Assembly: GCF_013390595.1 (NCBI RefSeq)
Contig: NZ_JACAWV010000008.1
Coordinates: forward strand, 744,001-808,000
Reading direction: 5' to 3'
DNA: 64,000 bases
Source: Rhizobium sp. RM
GTDB lineage: Bacteria; Pseudomonadota; Alphaproteobacteria; Rhizobiales; Rhizobiaceae
Shown here piece by piece: positions 1-9,397 of this stretch; the stretch's first letter is position 1; each line of letters starts with the position of its first letter. Position numbers and translations under genes: made by a program. Below the pieces are notes generated by a model. That model was given only the letters and a program-made list of their open reading frames with translations. It was not told the origin of the DNA and did no database searches.

Positions 1-1764
1 GTCGTCTTCCTTCGCCGCTTTCTTGATTGCCGCAATCTCGCTGCCGATCCGCTCCGGATTGGCAAGTACCAGGCCCTTGGGCAAAGTCAGAACGCCGATC
101 GAGCAGCGCAGCAGCGAGAAATCCCGTTCATTGCCATGGCGATCCTGACCCTTCATGCGGCCTGCTTCGCGATCTTCCGGGGAATAAAGTTCCGCCACAT
201 CGTCGTGGAAGTCGCTGAGCAGCCGTTCAAGGATTTCGGTCAGTTCCTCCACGGTCCAGTCGCGGACGCCGATGAAGAAGTCGTCGCCACCGATATGGCC
301 CAGGAAGCAGTCTCCGGCGAAGAAATAACGTCGTATCAGGGCGGAAAACAGGCTGATGGCGTGGTCGCCGGCGTGAAAACCGTATTTGTCGTTAAACGGC
401 TTGAAGTTATCGAAGTCGCAATAACAGAAGAACCGGGTTTCGTCGCCGTCGCTGCAACTGTCGGCAATGAATCCCCCGATGGCGCGGTTGCCGGGAAGGG
501 CGGTCAGCGGGTTCTGGTCCTGCGCCATCTTCAGTTGTTTTTCATTGATGACCTTGATCAGCGAGGCAGCAGAAACGACACCGGCATAACGCATGTTTTC
601 GGTCAGGATTACGCAGGCGCTTCCGCCCATGCTGGCAAACATGTTCATCAACTGGTCGGCATTTGCATCAAGTCCGACGATGGGCGCACCATCGACAAAG
701 TGCGAGATCGTGCGCTCATACATCTTATTTTTCAGAAGATCGCGGCCGAACGGCTGATAGATATATTCTTTCAGGTGATATTCATTGATGACGCCGCGCG
801 GTTCTCCGTTGGCATTGAGAACCGGAAAGAACGCCTGTTGCGGGTTCTTGCGGAAAAGTTCGAAGACGCTGTCAACGCTGTCATGTTCGTAGACCGTGGG
901 AAGCCGTTCGATTTCGCGGCGGATCAGAATCTCGTCGAGCGTCTGGCTGCTGCGACGCGAGACGCCGATGCGGTTGAGATGCGGAAAACTCTGGGGAAGT
1001 TCACTTGTGAAGACGGTCGGTCTGGCAATCAGCCATCCCTGCACCAGATCGACGCCGTATTCGCGGCACGCGAGGAATTCGGCTTCGGTTTCGATGCCTT
1101 CGGCAATGACGCGAACGCCGAGAACATGGGCGATATTGACGATGTTGCGGACGAGATGCTGCTTGCGTGGATGGTGATCGACACCACTGATGAAATGGCG
1201 ATCGATCTTGAGATAGTCGAGCGGGAAGTCACACAGGAGTTTCATCTCGCCGTGGCCCGCGCCAAAATCGTCGATTGCCAGCTTGAAACCTTCGCGACGC
1301 ATGCGCTCGATCAGTGCATTGAACTCCGGCACGCTGGTATTGTCGAAACGTTCTGACAGTTCGAAGCAGATCGACGAGGCGGGGATACCCGCCTTTGCGA
1401 GATTGTCGACCAGCCTGTCGAGAATGCTGTCACCGTGACGGATCATTCTCACGTCAAGATTGAGGAAAAGCGTGGCAGACGAAAAGTCGGGCAACGTCGA
1501 GAACTTTGCCAGGGCTCTGCTTGCCAGCATCTGCTCGAAGTTGATCAACTCACCATCTTCCGCGGCCTGATCGAGCAATGCCAGCGGGCTGGAAAAGCCG
1601 AGGCGATCATAGCCGCGCATCAGCGACTCATAGCCGAAAATCGTGCCTGTTGTTGCTTCGACAATGGGTTGAAAGGCGGTTTCCAGTACCAGTTTCGCCA
1701 TGGGAAACATTTGCCCGGAGGCAAAACGCCGGATGACCTCTTGTTCAAACGTTGCCGCCGGCAT
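1..1764 (-). CDS. EAL-CBS-GGDEF cyclic-di-GMP signalling protein (3' end outside window)
   Basis: The open frame runs from the ATG at 1764 off the left edge, giving 588 codons without a stop. Residues about 25-250 form an EAL phosphodiesterase domain: YESLMRG (residues 45-51, the ExLxR motif), a FLNLD strand, ELSER, DDFGAG, LKID and AEGIET. All expected metal- and substrate-binding positions look intact, so c-di-GMP hydrolysis is plausible. A CBS-pair-like stretch follows (about 270-400, including VLNANGEPRGVI). A C-terminal GGDEF domain comes last, with the signature written GGDDF near residue 493. The fourth position is Asp instead of Glu, so cyclase activity is uncertain and this domain may be regulatory. 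The protein looks cytoplasmic, with no membrane segment visible. The C-terminus cannot be judged. Confidence 0.9.
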   Translation of the reverse strand, partial: MPAATFEQEVIRRFASGQMFPMAKLVLETAFQPIVEATTGTIFGYESLMRGYDRLGFSSPLALLDQAAEDGELINFEQMLASRALAKFSTLPDFSSATLFLNLDVRMIRHGDSILDRLVDNLAKAGIPASSICFELSERFDNTSVPEFNALIERMRREGFKLAIDDFGAGHGEMKLLCDFPLDYLKIDRHFISGVDHHPRKQHLVRNIVNIAHVLGVRVIAEGIETEAEFLACREYGVDLVQGWLIARPTVFTSELPQSFPHLNRIGVSRRSSQTLDEILIRREIERLPTVYEHDSVDSVFELFRKNPQQAFFPVLNANGEPRGVINEYHLKEYIYQPFGRDLLKNKMYERTISHFVDGAPIVGLDANADQLMNMFASMGGSACVILTENMRYAGVVSAASLIKVINEKQLKMAQDQNPLTALPGNRAIGGFIADSCSDGDETRFFCYCDFDNFKPFNDKYGFHAGDHAISLFSALIRRYFFAGDCFLGHIGGDDFFIGVRDWTVEELTEILERLLSDFHDDVAELYSPEDREAGRMKGQDRHGNERDFSLLRCSIGVLTLPKGLVLANPERIGSEIAAIKKAAKEDD

Positions 1765-2077
1765 CGAATTTTCTCCGCTCCTGTCGTTCCTTTCCGTGCC
1801 TTTAAAGGTGTTGATCAGACCTGGCGTGGAAGGACGTAATTTCTTTTGCGGCGAATGATGCATTGCAGCAGTCAACAAAAGCTTTCAGCTATGTGAAGCT
1901 TTTGTGAAGGTTGTGGCGGGTTGTAGAAATCTTGCGTGAGACGACGAAAAAGCGGTCGCTTTTCGTTAACCAAGATACAGAGATCTTGAGTTCAGCGTGC
2001 CCTGACGCGTCCGAGTAGACGCGCCGATGTTTCAGGTTCGCAGGCTTTTAGTGCGTCGGGACCTGGCGATGATGGTC
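1765..2077. other. Intergenic region between c-di-GMP gene and orphan antitoxin
   Basis: There is no convincing coding frame in about 310 bases. It holds the 5' region of the leftward c-di-GMP gene, including a long inverted repeat (listed separately). A short AAAAGC-GGTC-GCTTTT hairpin at 1949-1962 could act as a weak terminator for the leftward antitoxin gene. I looked here for a ParE-type toxin downstream of the antitoxin and found none. Confidence 0.5.
1875..1905. promoter_or_regulatory. 10-bp perfect inverted repeat upstream of the EAL-CBS-GGDEF gene
   Basis: ACAAAAGCTT at 1875-1884 is repeated in inverse at 1896-1905 (AAGCTTTTGT), with an 11-base spacer. It lies about 110-140 bases upstream of the ATG at 1764. 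The arm length and the spacing of about two helical turns suit a dimeric regulator. A transcript hairpin is the alternative. The cognate factor is unknown. Confidence 0.45.
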
Positions 2078-2314
2078 TCAGGCCCGGTGGATGCGAACCG
2101 TGTGTGCCGCGTAAAGTTCCGCGACATTCAGTCTTTCCTTGTCGGACTCATTGTCCGACAAGGATTTTGCGCCAGCGTTCTGTGCCGCAGACGCTGCCCA
2201 CAGTCTCAAGGCAGCTCTGACAACTTCGCTGCCGGATGCATATTCGCCGCAGTCCACGGCGTCGCGCATTCTTGCTGCCTGTTCCGGGGAAATGGATACT
2301 GTCACCATTGGCAT
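2078..2314 (-). CDS. ParD-like ribbon-helix-helix antitoxin, orphan
   Basis: This 78-residue protein begins MPMVTVSISPEQAARM and continues with SGSEVVRAALRLW. That is the CopG/ParD ribbon-helix-helix pattern: a beta strand for DNA contact, then two helices. The ATG at 2314 is preceded by GGGAGAGAT. Such proteins normally bind their own promoter and neutralise a ParE toxin encoded just downstream. Here the following 300 bases carry no ParE-like frame, and the C-terminal half (DNESDKERLNVAEL) departs from usual ParD toxin-binding tails. It may be a relic of a lost TA pair, an antitoxin acting in trans, or simply a small RHH repressor. Confidence 0.75.
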   Translation of the reverse strand: MPMVTVSISPEQAARMRDAVDCGEYASGSEVVRAALRLWAASAAQNAGAKSLSDNESDKERLNVAELYAAHTVRIHRA

Positions 2315-2498
2315 GATATCTCTCCCTGTTTTCAGCGGCCATTTTTCAGTTCATTCGTCTGGCGCCGCTTCCAGCGAAATTGGTATCACCGTCTATAATA
2401 CCACGAAACGCGTCCCATACCCAATTTGCAGTATATTGTGGTTTGGTTTTTCCCGTTTCGGCAAGCTGGCGGTACGTTTGCGCCGCAGCTGACATATC

Positions 2499-3047
2499 CT
2501 ATTCGCGAATTGCAAAAGACAGTGCAATGAGGGCCCATCCCTGCATGATCAGGTCGATGGCCAGAAACAGCCCGAGCACCCACAGGCTGTTGACCGGCCA
2601 GCCGGCCGCAATCACCAGGCCCGCAAGGGCGGTCACGACACCGGCTGCGGCGATCCAGCCCCAGCCTTTGGCCGGTTTCAGCCTGAAGCCGACGAAGATG
2701 CGGAAAACCCCGGCAACAACAAGGGATATCGCCATCAACAGCGTCAAAACCGCCGCCGTCAGGTCAGGATTCTGGAAGGCGATGACACCAGCCACAGCGT
2801 AGAGCAGGCCGCTCAAGACCCAGAAAACGGCGTTGCCCCAGCCTTTCACCTGAAAGGCATGAATGAGTTGCAGGACGCCGCCCATCAGCATCATGACGCC
2901 GACATAAAAGACCGATGCGACGGTCGCGACCAGAAGATTACCGAGTGCGATGACGCCGAATGTCAGGAGAACGAGGCCGAGCGCCAGAAACCATCCCCAC
3001 TTTGCTTTCAGTGGCGAAAATCCGAGCGGATTGAGACTGTGTGTCAT
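2499..3047 (-). CDS. HdeD-family (DUF308) membrane protein
   Basis: This 182-residue, very hydrophobic protein has about six membrane-spanning segments arranged as repeated pairs (WGWFLALGLVLLTFGVIAL and VFWVLSGLLYAVAGVIAF are two of them), the pattern of the HdeD/DUF308 family. Family members sit in the inner membrane, and E. coli HdeD is linked to acid resistance, but the molecular role is unclear. An upstream ATG at 3179 would add 44 residues without membrane or family character. The internal ATG at 3047, preceded by GGAGACAGAGAG, is the better start. The gene is divergent from betI and shares its promoter region, so the BetI operator could also affect it. Confidence 0.8.
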   Translation of the reverse strand: MTHSLNPLGFSPLKAKWGWFLALGLVLLTFGVIALGNLLVATVASVFYVGVMMLMGGVLQLIHAFQVKGWGNAVFWVLSGLLYAVAGVIAFQNPDLTAAVLTLLMAISLVVAGVFRIFVGFRLKPAKGWGWIAAAGVVTALAGLVIAAGWPVNSLWVLGLFLAIDLIMQGWALIALSFAIRE

Positions 3048-3163
3048 CTCTCTGTCTCCGGAATTGGTTGGGAAACAAGCTATCACGATTGCTGGATAGC
3101 GCAACGCTGATCCCATAGATTTGATCTGGCGCAAACAGGGAACCAAAAATGGCGCATTTTTTA

Positions 3164-3183
3164 TTGATTGATGAGTCAATCAA
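3164..3183. promoter_or_regulatory. Putative BetI operator (TTGATTG-N6-CAATCAA)
   Basis: A perfect 7-bp inverted repeat with a 6-base spacer lies 31 bases upstream of the betI ATG, between hdeD-like and betI. BetI is a TetR-family repressor that controls its own operon and is relieved by choline. A dyad at this place is the natural autoregulatory site. Binding is inferred, not shown. Confidence 0.65.
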
Positions 3184-3214
3184 GAATAATTTGCCGCCCA
3201 TCAAGGAGAACGAG

Positions 3215-3835
3215 ATGCCAAAGATCGGAATGGAGCCGGTTCGAAAGAAGGCGCTGGTTGACGCCGCGCTGCGGACCATCGGCCATCACGGATCGCTGAA
3301 TGTCACGATGTCGGATATCGCGCGTGAGGCGGGCGTATCGGCCGCATTGGCGCATCATTATTTCGGCAGCAAGCAGCAGCTTCTTCTTGAAACCATCCGC
3401 AGTCTGCTACGTGACCTGCGGCGTGATGCCGTCGCAGCGCTTACCCGCGCCTCCGGGCCGCGAGAGCGTCTGAGTGCGATCATCCATGTCTCTTTCCAGA
3501 GTGACCAGTTCAGCCCCGAGGCTGTGGCCGCGTGGCTGGCATTTTATGTCGATGCCCAGCGTTCGGAGGAAACACGGCGGCTTCTGGTTCTCTATGCCCG
3601 TCGTTTGCGCTCAAATCTTCTGTCCAGCCTGAACAGGCTTTGCCCGCCTGACGATGCCGCGCGCATCGCCGAAGGCGCCGCCGCTCTGATTGACGGTCTC
3701 TACATTCGCCACAGCCTGCGTGCGGCTCCGCCCGCCTTCTCATCCGCACCTGCACTCGTCGAGGATTACTTCGATGTGCAGCTCAAACCATTTCTGGAAG
3801 GGCGCCGCTCAAAGCCGCCTGTCCATCTTCTTTAA
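3215..3835 (+). CDS. betI: BetI, choline-responsive TetR-family repressor
   Basis: This is a 206-residue protein. The N-terminal TetR helix-turn-helix reads MSDIAREAGVSAALAHHYFGSK, close to known BetI proteins, which also start MPKIGMEPVRKKALVDA as here. The C-terminal ligand domain contains a WLAFYVDAQRS segment typical of BetI. BetI represses the glycine-betaine synthesis genes until choline is present. The longer frame from 3149 is rejected because the ATG at 3215 has AAGGAG at the correct spacing and restores the family N-terminus. It is first in the betI-betB-betA operon, with only 12 bases before betB. Confidence 0.93.
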   Translation: MPKIGMEPVRKKALVDAALRTIGHHGSLNVTMSDIAREAGVSAALAHHYFGSKQQLLLETIRSLLRDLRRDAVAALTRASGPRERLSAIIHVSFQSDQFSPEAVAAWLAFYVDAQRSEETRRLLVLYARRLRSNLLSSLNRLCPPDDAARIAEGAAALIDGLYIRHSLRAAPPAFSSAPALVEDYFDVQLKPFLEGRRSKPPVHLL

Positions 3836-3847
3836 GGAGTATTCGAC

Positions 3848-5329
3848 ATGACTACGGACAAAGCCCTGCGGGCACAGCCGAAAGCGTCCCATTTCATCGA
3901 TGGTGTCTACGTTGAGGATACGGCTGGCACGGTCATCGAGAGCATCTTTCCGGCCACAGGCGAAGTGATTGCCAGACTGCATGCCGCAACGCCTGCCATT
4001 GTCGAACGTGCTATCGCATCCGCCAAGCGGGCCCAGAAAGAATGGGCGGCATTGAGCCCGACGGCACGCGGCCGTGTTCTCAAGCGCGCGGCTGATATCA
4101 TTCGCGAGCGCAATGAGGCGCTGTCGGAACTGGAAACGCTCGACACCGGCAAGCCCATTCAGGAAACCATTGTTGCTGATCCGACCTCCGGCGCGGACGC
4201 TTTCGAGTTTTTCGGCGGTATTGCGGCCTCGGCGTTGAATGGCGATTATATTCCGCTCGGCGGCGATTTTGCCTACACAAAGCGCGTACCGCTTGGTGTC
4301 TGCGTCGGTATCGGCGCGTGGAACTACCCGCAGCAGATTGCGTGCTGGAAAGCTGCCCCCGCACTGGTGGCCGGCAACGCCATGGTGTTCAAGCCTTCGG
4401 AAAATACGCCGCTCGGTGCGCTGAAGATCGCTGAGATATTGGTGGAAGCCGGCCTGCCGAAGGGGCTTTTCAACGTTATTCAGGGCGACCGCGACACGGG
4501 TCCGCTGCTGGTCAATCATCCCGATGTCGCCAAGGTTTCTCTGACTGGTTCCGTGCCGACAGGCCGCAAGGTTGCGGCTGCCGCTGCCGGCCACCTCAAG
4601 CATGTCACGATGGAACTTGGTGGCAAGTCGCCGCTGATCGTGTTCGACGATGCCGATATCGAAAGTGCCGTAGGCGGCGCTATGCTTGGCAACTTCTATT
4701 CCTCCGGCCAGGTCTGCTCCAACGGCACGCGTGTGTTCGTGCAGCGCAAGGTAAAGGAGCGTTTTCTTGAAAACCTCAAGAAGCGCACCGAGGCAATGGT
4801 GCTCGGCGATCCCCTGGATTATGCCACGCACCTGGGACCGCTGGTCTCGAAAGCCCAGCAGGAAAAGGTGCTGGCCTATATCGAAAAGGGCAAGGCAGAG
4901 GCGGCAACGCTCGTCACCGGCGGCGGCATTCCCAACAATGTTTCGGGCGAGGGGTTTTACGTTCAGCCAACCGTCTTTGCAGATGTGAAGGATGACATGA
5001 CCATCGCACGCGAGGAAATCTTCGGCCCGGTCATGTGCGTTCTCGATTTCGACGATGAAGACGAGGTGCTGGCTCGCGCCAATGCCACCGAGTTCGGTCT
5101 TGCCGGCGGTGTATTCACTGCCGATCTCGCCCGCGCCCATCGTGTCGTCGATCAGCTTGAGGCGGGTACGTTGTGGATCAACACCTACAATCTGTGCCCG
5201 GTGGAAATTCCTTTCGGTGGTCTGAAGCAGTCCGGCTTCGGACGTGAAAACTCGGCCGCCGCGCTTGATCACTACAGCGAATTGAAAACCGTATACGTCG
5301 CAACCGGCAAGGTTGAGGCGCCATACTGA
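3848..5329 (+). CDS. betB: BetB, NAD(P)+-dependent betaine aldehyde dehydrogenase
   Basis: This 493-residue protein oxidises betaine aldehyde to glycine betaine, the second step from choline. The aldehyde dehydrogenase core is complete: cofactor-binding GSVPTGRK, the general-base Glu in MELGGKSP, the nucleophilic Cys in GQVCSNGTR, and EEIFGPV and PFGGLKQSG near the C-terminus. GTLWINTYN also fits BetB. It has an AAGGAG ribosome site just upstream and lies between betI and betA. Its length matches the family. In Sinorhizobium a choline sulfatase gene (betC) stands between betI and betB; it is absent here. Confidence 0.95.
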   Translation: MTTDKALRAQPKASHFIDGVYVEDTAGTVIESIFPATGEVIARLHAATPAIVERAIASAKRAQKEWAALSPTARGRVLKRAADIIRERNEALSELETLDTGKPIQETIVADPTSGADAFEFFGGIAASALNGDYIPLGGDFAYTKRVPLGVCVGIGAWNYPQQIACWKAAPALVAGNAMVFKPSENTPLGALKIAEILVEAGLPKGLFNVIQGDRDTGPLLVNHPDVAKVSLTGSVPTGRKVAAAAAGHLKHVTMELGGKSPLIVFDDADIESAVGGAMLGNFYSSGQVCSNGTRVFVQRKVKERFLENLKKRTEAMVLGDPLDYATHLGPLVSKAQQEKVLAYIEKGKAEAATLVTGGGIPNNVSGEGFYVQPTVFADVKDDMTIAREEIFGPVMCVLDFDDEDEVLARANATEFGLAGGVFTADLARAHRVVDQLEAGTLWINTYNLCPVEIPFGGLKQSGFGRENSAAALDHYSELKTVYVATGKVEAPY

Positions 5330-5402
5330 GGCCAGGCGCTCCCGTGCTAAGGGAGTGTACGCGCGCCGCGAACCCTCGGCAGCATATTTGAAAGCAAAAG
5401 AG

Positions 5403-7055
5403 ATGCAGCAGGCAGATTTCGTTATCGTTGGTTCGGGTTCGGCAGGCTCCGCCATGGCCTATCGTCTGTCGGAAGATGGTCGCTATTCCGTCATCGTGAT
5501 CGAAGCGGGTGGGTCGGATTTCGGCCCCTTCATCCAGATGCCTGCGGCTCTGGCATGGCCGATGAGCATGAAGCGGTACAATTGGGGTTACCTGTCCGAA
5601 CCGGAGCCGAACCTCAATAATCGCCGTATTACCGCGCCACGCGGCAAGGTCATCGGCGGCTCTTCGTCGATCAACGGTCTCGTCTATGTGCGAGGCCATG
5701 CGGAGGACTTCAATCGCTGGGAGGAACTCGGTGCAAAGGGCTGGGCCTATGCGGATGTCCTGCCATACTTCAAGCGCATGGAGCACAGCCACGGCGGCGA
5801 AGAGGGCTGGCGCGGCACGGATGGTCCGCTGCATGTGCAGCGGGGACCGGTCAAAAATCCACTTTTCCATGCGTTCATTCAGGCCGGTTCGCAGGCCGGT
5901 TTCGAGCTGACGGACGACTATAACGGCTCCAAGCAGGAAGGCTTTGGCTTGATGGAGCAGACGATCCACGACGGTCGCCGCTGGTCTGCCGCCAACGCCT
6001 ATCTGAGGCCGGCGCTGAAACGTGGCAATGTGACCTTGGTCAATGGCTTTGCCCGCAAGATCGTTATTGAAAACGGCCGTGCAACGGGTGTCGAGATCGA
6101 GCGCAAGGGCGTGGTGGAAACCATCATGGCGACCCGCGAAGTTGTCGTCTCGGCCTCGTCGTTCAACTCGCCCAAGCTCTTGATGCTGTCTGGCATCGGA
6201 CCGGCGGACCACCTGCGGGACATGGGCGTTGAGGTAAAGGTGGACAGGCCAGGTGTCGGCGCCAATCTTCAGGACCATATGGAGTTCTATTTCCAGCAGG
6301 TATCGCTGAAGCCGGTCTCCCTGTATTCGTGGCTGCCCTGGTTCTGGCAGGGCGTCGCAGGGGCGCAGTGGTTGCTGTCGAAAGGCGGACTTGGCGCGTC
6401 AAACCAGTTTGAGGCTTGCGCATTCCTGCGGTCGGCAGCCGGCTTGAAACAGCCGGATATCCAGTTCCATTTCCTGCCGGTCGCAATTTCCTATGACGGC
6501 AAGGCGGCGGCAAAGAGCCATGGTTTCCAGGTGCATGTCGGCTACAACCTGTCGAAATCGCGGGGTAACGTCACCCTTCGCTCTTCCGATCCGAAGGACG
6601 ACCCCGTCATTCAATTCAATTACATGAGCCACCCGGAAGACTGGGAAAAATTCCGCCACTGCGTGCGTCTCACACGCGAAATCTTCAGCCAGACGGCGTT
6701 TGACGAGTTTCGTGGTCCGGAGATCCAGCCGGGCGAAAAGGTGCAGTCCGATGCGGAAATCGATGCCTTCCTGCGCGAACACCTCGAAAGCGCCTACCAT
6801 CCCTGCGGAACGTGTCGAATGGGCGATCGCGACGATCCTATGGCGGTTGTTGATCCGGAATGCCGGGTGATCGGCGTTGACGGATTGCGCGTGGCGGACA
6901 GCTCCATTTTCCCGCATGTGACCTACGGAAACCTCAACGGCCCGTCGATCATGACCGGCGAAAAGGCGGCTGACCATATCCTTGGCAAGCAGCCATTACC
7001 GCGCTCCAACCAGGAACCGTGGATCAACCCACGCGGGGCCATCAGCGATCGGTAA
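5403..7055 (+). CDS. betA: BetA, FAD-dependent choline dehydrogenase
   Basis: This 550-residue GMC oxidoreductase oxidises choline to betaine aldehyde, normally membrane-associated and feeding the respiratory chain. The N-terminal dinucleotide fold reads [17 protein letters not shown]. The GMC signatures are [18 protein letters not shown] and [16 protein letters not shown]. The C-terminal catalytic region contains [12 protein letters not shown] and [12 protein letters not shown]. The ATG at 5403 restores the BetA N-terminus ([12 protein letters not shown]). A frame opening 90 bases earlier and overlapping betB is less likely, although the Shine-Dalgarno at 5403 (AAAGAG) is weak. It is the last gene of the operon. 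Confidence 0.94.
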   Translation: MQQADFVIVGSGSAGSAMAYRLSEDGRYSVIVIEAGGSDFGPFIQMPAALAWPMSMKRYNWGYLSEPEPNLNNRRITAPRGKVIGGSSSINGLVYVRGHAEDFNRWEELGAKGWAYADVLPYFKRMEHSHGGEEGWRGTDGPLHVQRGPVKNPLFHAFIQAGSQAGFELTDDYNGSKQEGFGLMEQTIHDGRRWSAANAYLRPALKRGNVTLVNGFARKIVIENGRATGVEIERKGVVETIMATREVVVSASSFNSPKLLMLSGIGPADHLRDMGVEVKVDRPGVGANLQDHMEFYFQQVSLKPVSLYSWLPWFWQGVAGAQWLLSKGGLGASNQFEACAFLRSAAGLKQPDIQFHFLPVAISYDGKAAAKSHGFQVHVGYNLSKSRGNVTLRSSDPKDDPVIQFNYMSHPEDWEKFRHCVRLTREIFSQTAFDEFRGPEIQPGEKVQSDAEIDAFLREHLESAYHPCGTCRMGDRDDPMAVVDPECRVIGVDGLRVADSSIFPHVTYGNLNGPSIMTGEKAADHILGKQPLPRSNQEPWINPRGAISDR

Positions 7056-7234
7056 ATATGCCATGACCGCCGGCGGATTGGCCCCTTTGCAGAGCCCGCC
7101 GGGAATATGGTGATGCGGTTCAGGGCTGTGCCGTATCGCGTGGCGTGGCAAATGGAACCTTGCAATCCCTGCCGCAGAGGCAGATAAACAGGCCTTCCCG
7201 CCTGACATTTGCCAAAACTCCGATCTGGACCGCC

Positions 7235-8578
7235 ATGCCTGTCGACTACAAGAAGATGAAAATGCTCCGCCGTTCCCGCGTTGTCTGGGGCTCCTGGCGA
7301 GTGTGGAAACCTCGGGCGGTTTTCTGGTTTGGGGCTTTGGCGGTCGGTGTGATCAGTGTGGGCTTTGCCTGGTTGGCAGACCGCGCCCAGCACCTGTTCT
7401 TTGCCGCGACATCGTCTGGCGAATGGGCGTTTCTTCTGCCGCTTCTCATCACGCCACTCGGTTTCACGCTTTGCGCCTGGCTTGCCTTCACGGTCTTTCC
7501 GAACGCTGGCGGTAGCGGGATTCCCCAGGCGATCGCCGCACGACATTTGCGGGATGATGAAGACCGGTCGCGGTTGCTGTCACTCAAACTTGCGTTCGGC
7601 AAGATCGTGCTAACGGTCGCGGGGCTGCTTTCCGGTGCATCGATCGGGCGCGAGGGCCCGACGGTCCAGGTTGGCGCCTCGATCATGTTGCAGGCGGCGC
7701 GTTGGGGTGGAATGGCGCAGGCGAGGGGATTGATCCTTGCCGGCTCGGCGGCGGGTATTGCAGCAGCCTTTAATACGCCGCTGGCGGGGATTGTCTTTGC
7801 TATTGAAGAGATGAGCCGCACCTATGAGTCCCGCGCCAACGGCCTTGTCCTGACCGCCGTCATCCTCTCGGGTCTTGCATCTCTCGGGCTGGTGGGTAGC
7901 TACACCTATTTCGGAACGAGTTCCGTCCTGGCTGAAACGGCAAGAGACTGGGCTCTCGTTCTGGTCTGCGGCATCGGTGGCGGCGCTCTCGGAGCGCTGT
8001 TCAGCGCCGGCGCCCTGCGGATATCACAACGTATCCGCCGCTGGGCACAGGCCATGCCCTTGAAGCGCATGCTCACGGCCGCCGCGATCTGCGGTCTGGC
8101 GTCCGCCATGATCGGCATTGCCACTGGCGGGGCGACATTTGGTACGGGCTATGAGCAGGCCTGTGCGGCGATCGAAGGCGAAGCGGCGCCTGCGTTCTTC
8201 TTCATCGAAAAGCTGGCGGCGACATTTCTTGCCATGATGTCTGGTATTCCAGGCGGTATCTTCGCACCCTCGCTCTCCGTCGGAGCCGGTTTTGGCAGTA
8301 CGATTGCCGCCCTGCTCGGAACGAGCATAGGCCTTGGCGCAATCGTCGGGATGGCCGGGTATTTTGCCGGCGTCGTGCAGGCGCCGATGACAGCTTTCGT
8401 CATCATCCTCGAAATGACCGGCAACCATGAAGGGGTGATACCGATCATGGCTGCGGCGATGCTGGGATATGTCACCTCGCGTCTCGTGTCCCGCGAACCG
8501 CTCTATCACGGCCTTTCGCGCGTCTTCATCGCCCAGAGCATCCGTGCGAAACGGGCCGCACGGACTGCCGAGACTTAA
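7235..8578 (+). CDS. ClC-family H+/Cl- exchanger
   Basis: This 447-residue membrane protein carries all ClC signatures: GSGIPQA (chloride-site Ser), GREGPTVQVG (external gating Glu), a GIFAPSL selectivity loop and EPLYHG near the C-terminus (central Tyr). NTPLAGIVFAIEEM preserves the internal proton-transfer Glu of E. coli ClcA. That makes an H+/Cl- antiporter more likely than a channel. There is no C-terminal CBS pair. The start is uncertain; the ATG at 7235 is chosen, and 7145 or 7256 are possible. The gene's stop overlaps that of the converging DUF3750 gene. Acid-stress or anion homeostasis is the usual role of bacterial ClCs. Confidence 0.85.
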   Translation: MPVDYKKMKMLRRSRVVWGSWRVWKPRAVFWFGALAVGVISVGFAWLADRAQHLFFAATSSGEWAFLLPLLITPLGFTLCAWLAFTVFPNAGGSGIPQAIAARHLRDDEDRSRLLSLKLAFGKIVLTVAGLLSGASIGREGPTVQVGASIMLQAARWGGMAQARGLILAGSAAGIAAAFNTPLAGIVFAIEEMSRTYESRANGLVLTAVILSGLASLGLVGSYTYFGTSSVLAETARDWALVLVCGIGGGALGALFSAGALRISQRIRRWAQAMPLKRMLTAAAICGLASAMIGIATGGATFGTGYEQACAAIEGEAAPAFFFIEKLAATFLAMMSGIPGGIFAPSLSVGAGFGSTIAALLGTSIGLGAIVGMAGYFAGVVQAPMTAFVIILEMTGNHEGVIPIMAAAMLGYVTSRLVSREPLYHGLSRVFIAQSIRAKRAARTAET

Positions 8579-9324
8579 CCATCGGCGGCGACGCCGAAGT
8601 AACCGAGCCCCGGAACCTTGATGCCGGGTCTGGCAAAATCGATGCCGGCGACCAGGCCAAGGAAGTTCACCTCGAAGCCGCTTCGCACGCCTGCCGAGAT
8701 GCCGAACAATCCGCCGAGTGAGACGCTTCCATCCTTCCAGTCATCGGCAACATGGACAAATTCGCCATTCGGCAGGTAATCGCGGCCCACGGCGTCAGGC
8801 GGCAGGACGACGCCAAGCTCTGGAACGCTCCGCAACACGTGGGCGACAAAGGTGTTCGAGTTGGGGCCTGGGTAGATGCGATAGCCACCCGGCTTGCCAT
8901 AGGGATAGTCGGCAATCGCCTGCTCGATTTTTGGGATCAGGTCTTCCGCAGCTTTGCCGTGGATCGCCACCACCTGCCGAGGCATGTTTGAGTACCAGTA
9001 GGCGTCGGCTGCGTAGTTGTTGTGCCGGATCGGAGTGCCCCATCCGACCTTGTCGTAACGATCGTAGGAATTCGCTCCCGGTTTTTTCAGCACGATCCAC
9101 GCGTGGCTGGCGACCGAACCCTTGAACCCGCCCGTCATCGCAGAAAACACATAGACCGCCGCTTCCCTGTCGGCTTTCGCGTCGGGAAGAGTACCGGAAG
9201 AAGACCACCGCGCTTTGCTCCATCCCTGCGGATGGTCTTTCATGGCCCATAGGCCGGCAGAGGCCAGCGCTGGCAGGAGGTAGATGACGGCAATTGTCAA
9301 GAGAAGACGTTTTGCAAATTTCAC
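8575..9324 (-). CDS. DUF3750 protein, membrane-anchored
   Basis: This protein has about 249 residues. An N-terminal hydrophobic helix (LLLTIAVIYLLPALASAGLW) suggests a signal anchor. The rest resembles DUF3750: HAWIVLKKPGANSYDRYDKVGWG, a WYSN element and PGPNSNTFVAHVLRSVPELG. Conserved His, Trp and Asn-Ser-Asn residues hint at an enzymatic periplasmic domain, but no activity is known to me. The GTG at 9324, preceded by GGGG, is chosen because an upstream ATG would overlap the divergent asparaginase start and precede the hydrophobic helix with unrelated residues. It shares the intergenic region with the asparaginase gene. Confidence 0.75.
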   Translation of the reverse strand: MKFAKRLLLTIAVIYLLPALASAGLWAMKDHPQGWSKARWSSSGTLPDAKADREAAVYVFSAMTGGFKGSVASHAWIVLKKPGANSYDRYDKVGWGTPIRHNNYAADAYWYSNMPRQVVAIHGKAAEDLIPKIEQAIADYPYGKPGGYRIYPGPNSNTFVAHVLRSVPELGVVLPPDAVGRDYLPNGEFVHVADDWKDGSVSLGGLFGISAGVRSGFEVNFLGLVAGIDFARPGIKVPGLGYFGVAADG

Positions 9325-9397
9325 GTTCAGCCCCGTGCATCGGAAAATCAATTGCGGTATCAGCGAGATAGATTCCGGATTTTTTGAGGCTTGGAAA

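Noticed and set aside
136-1356. Long rightward frame of about 400 codons
   Set aside because: It is antisense to the EAL-CBS-GGDEF gene, whose motifs are clear on the other strand; the rightward protein has no recognisable domain.
1765-2077. Possible ParE toxin downstream of the ParD-like gene
   Set aside because: All three leftward frames are interrupted within a few tens of codons and show no ParE motif.
3809-5455. Leftward frame of 548 codons
   Set aside because: It is antisense to betB, which has an intact active site and family length. The long open frame is a by-product of GC-biased third positions.
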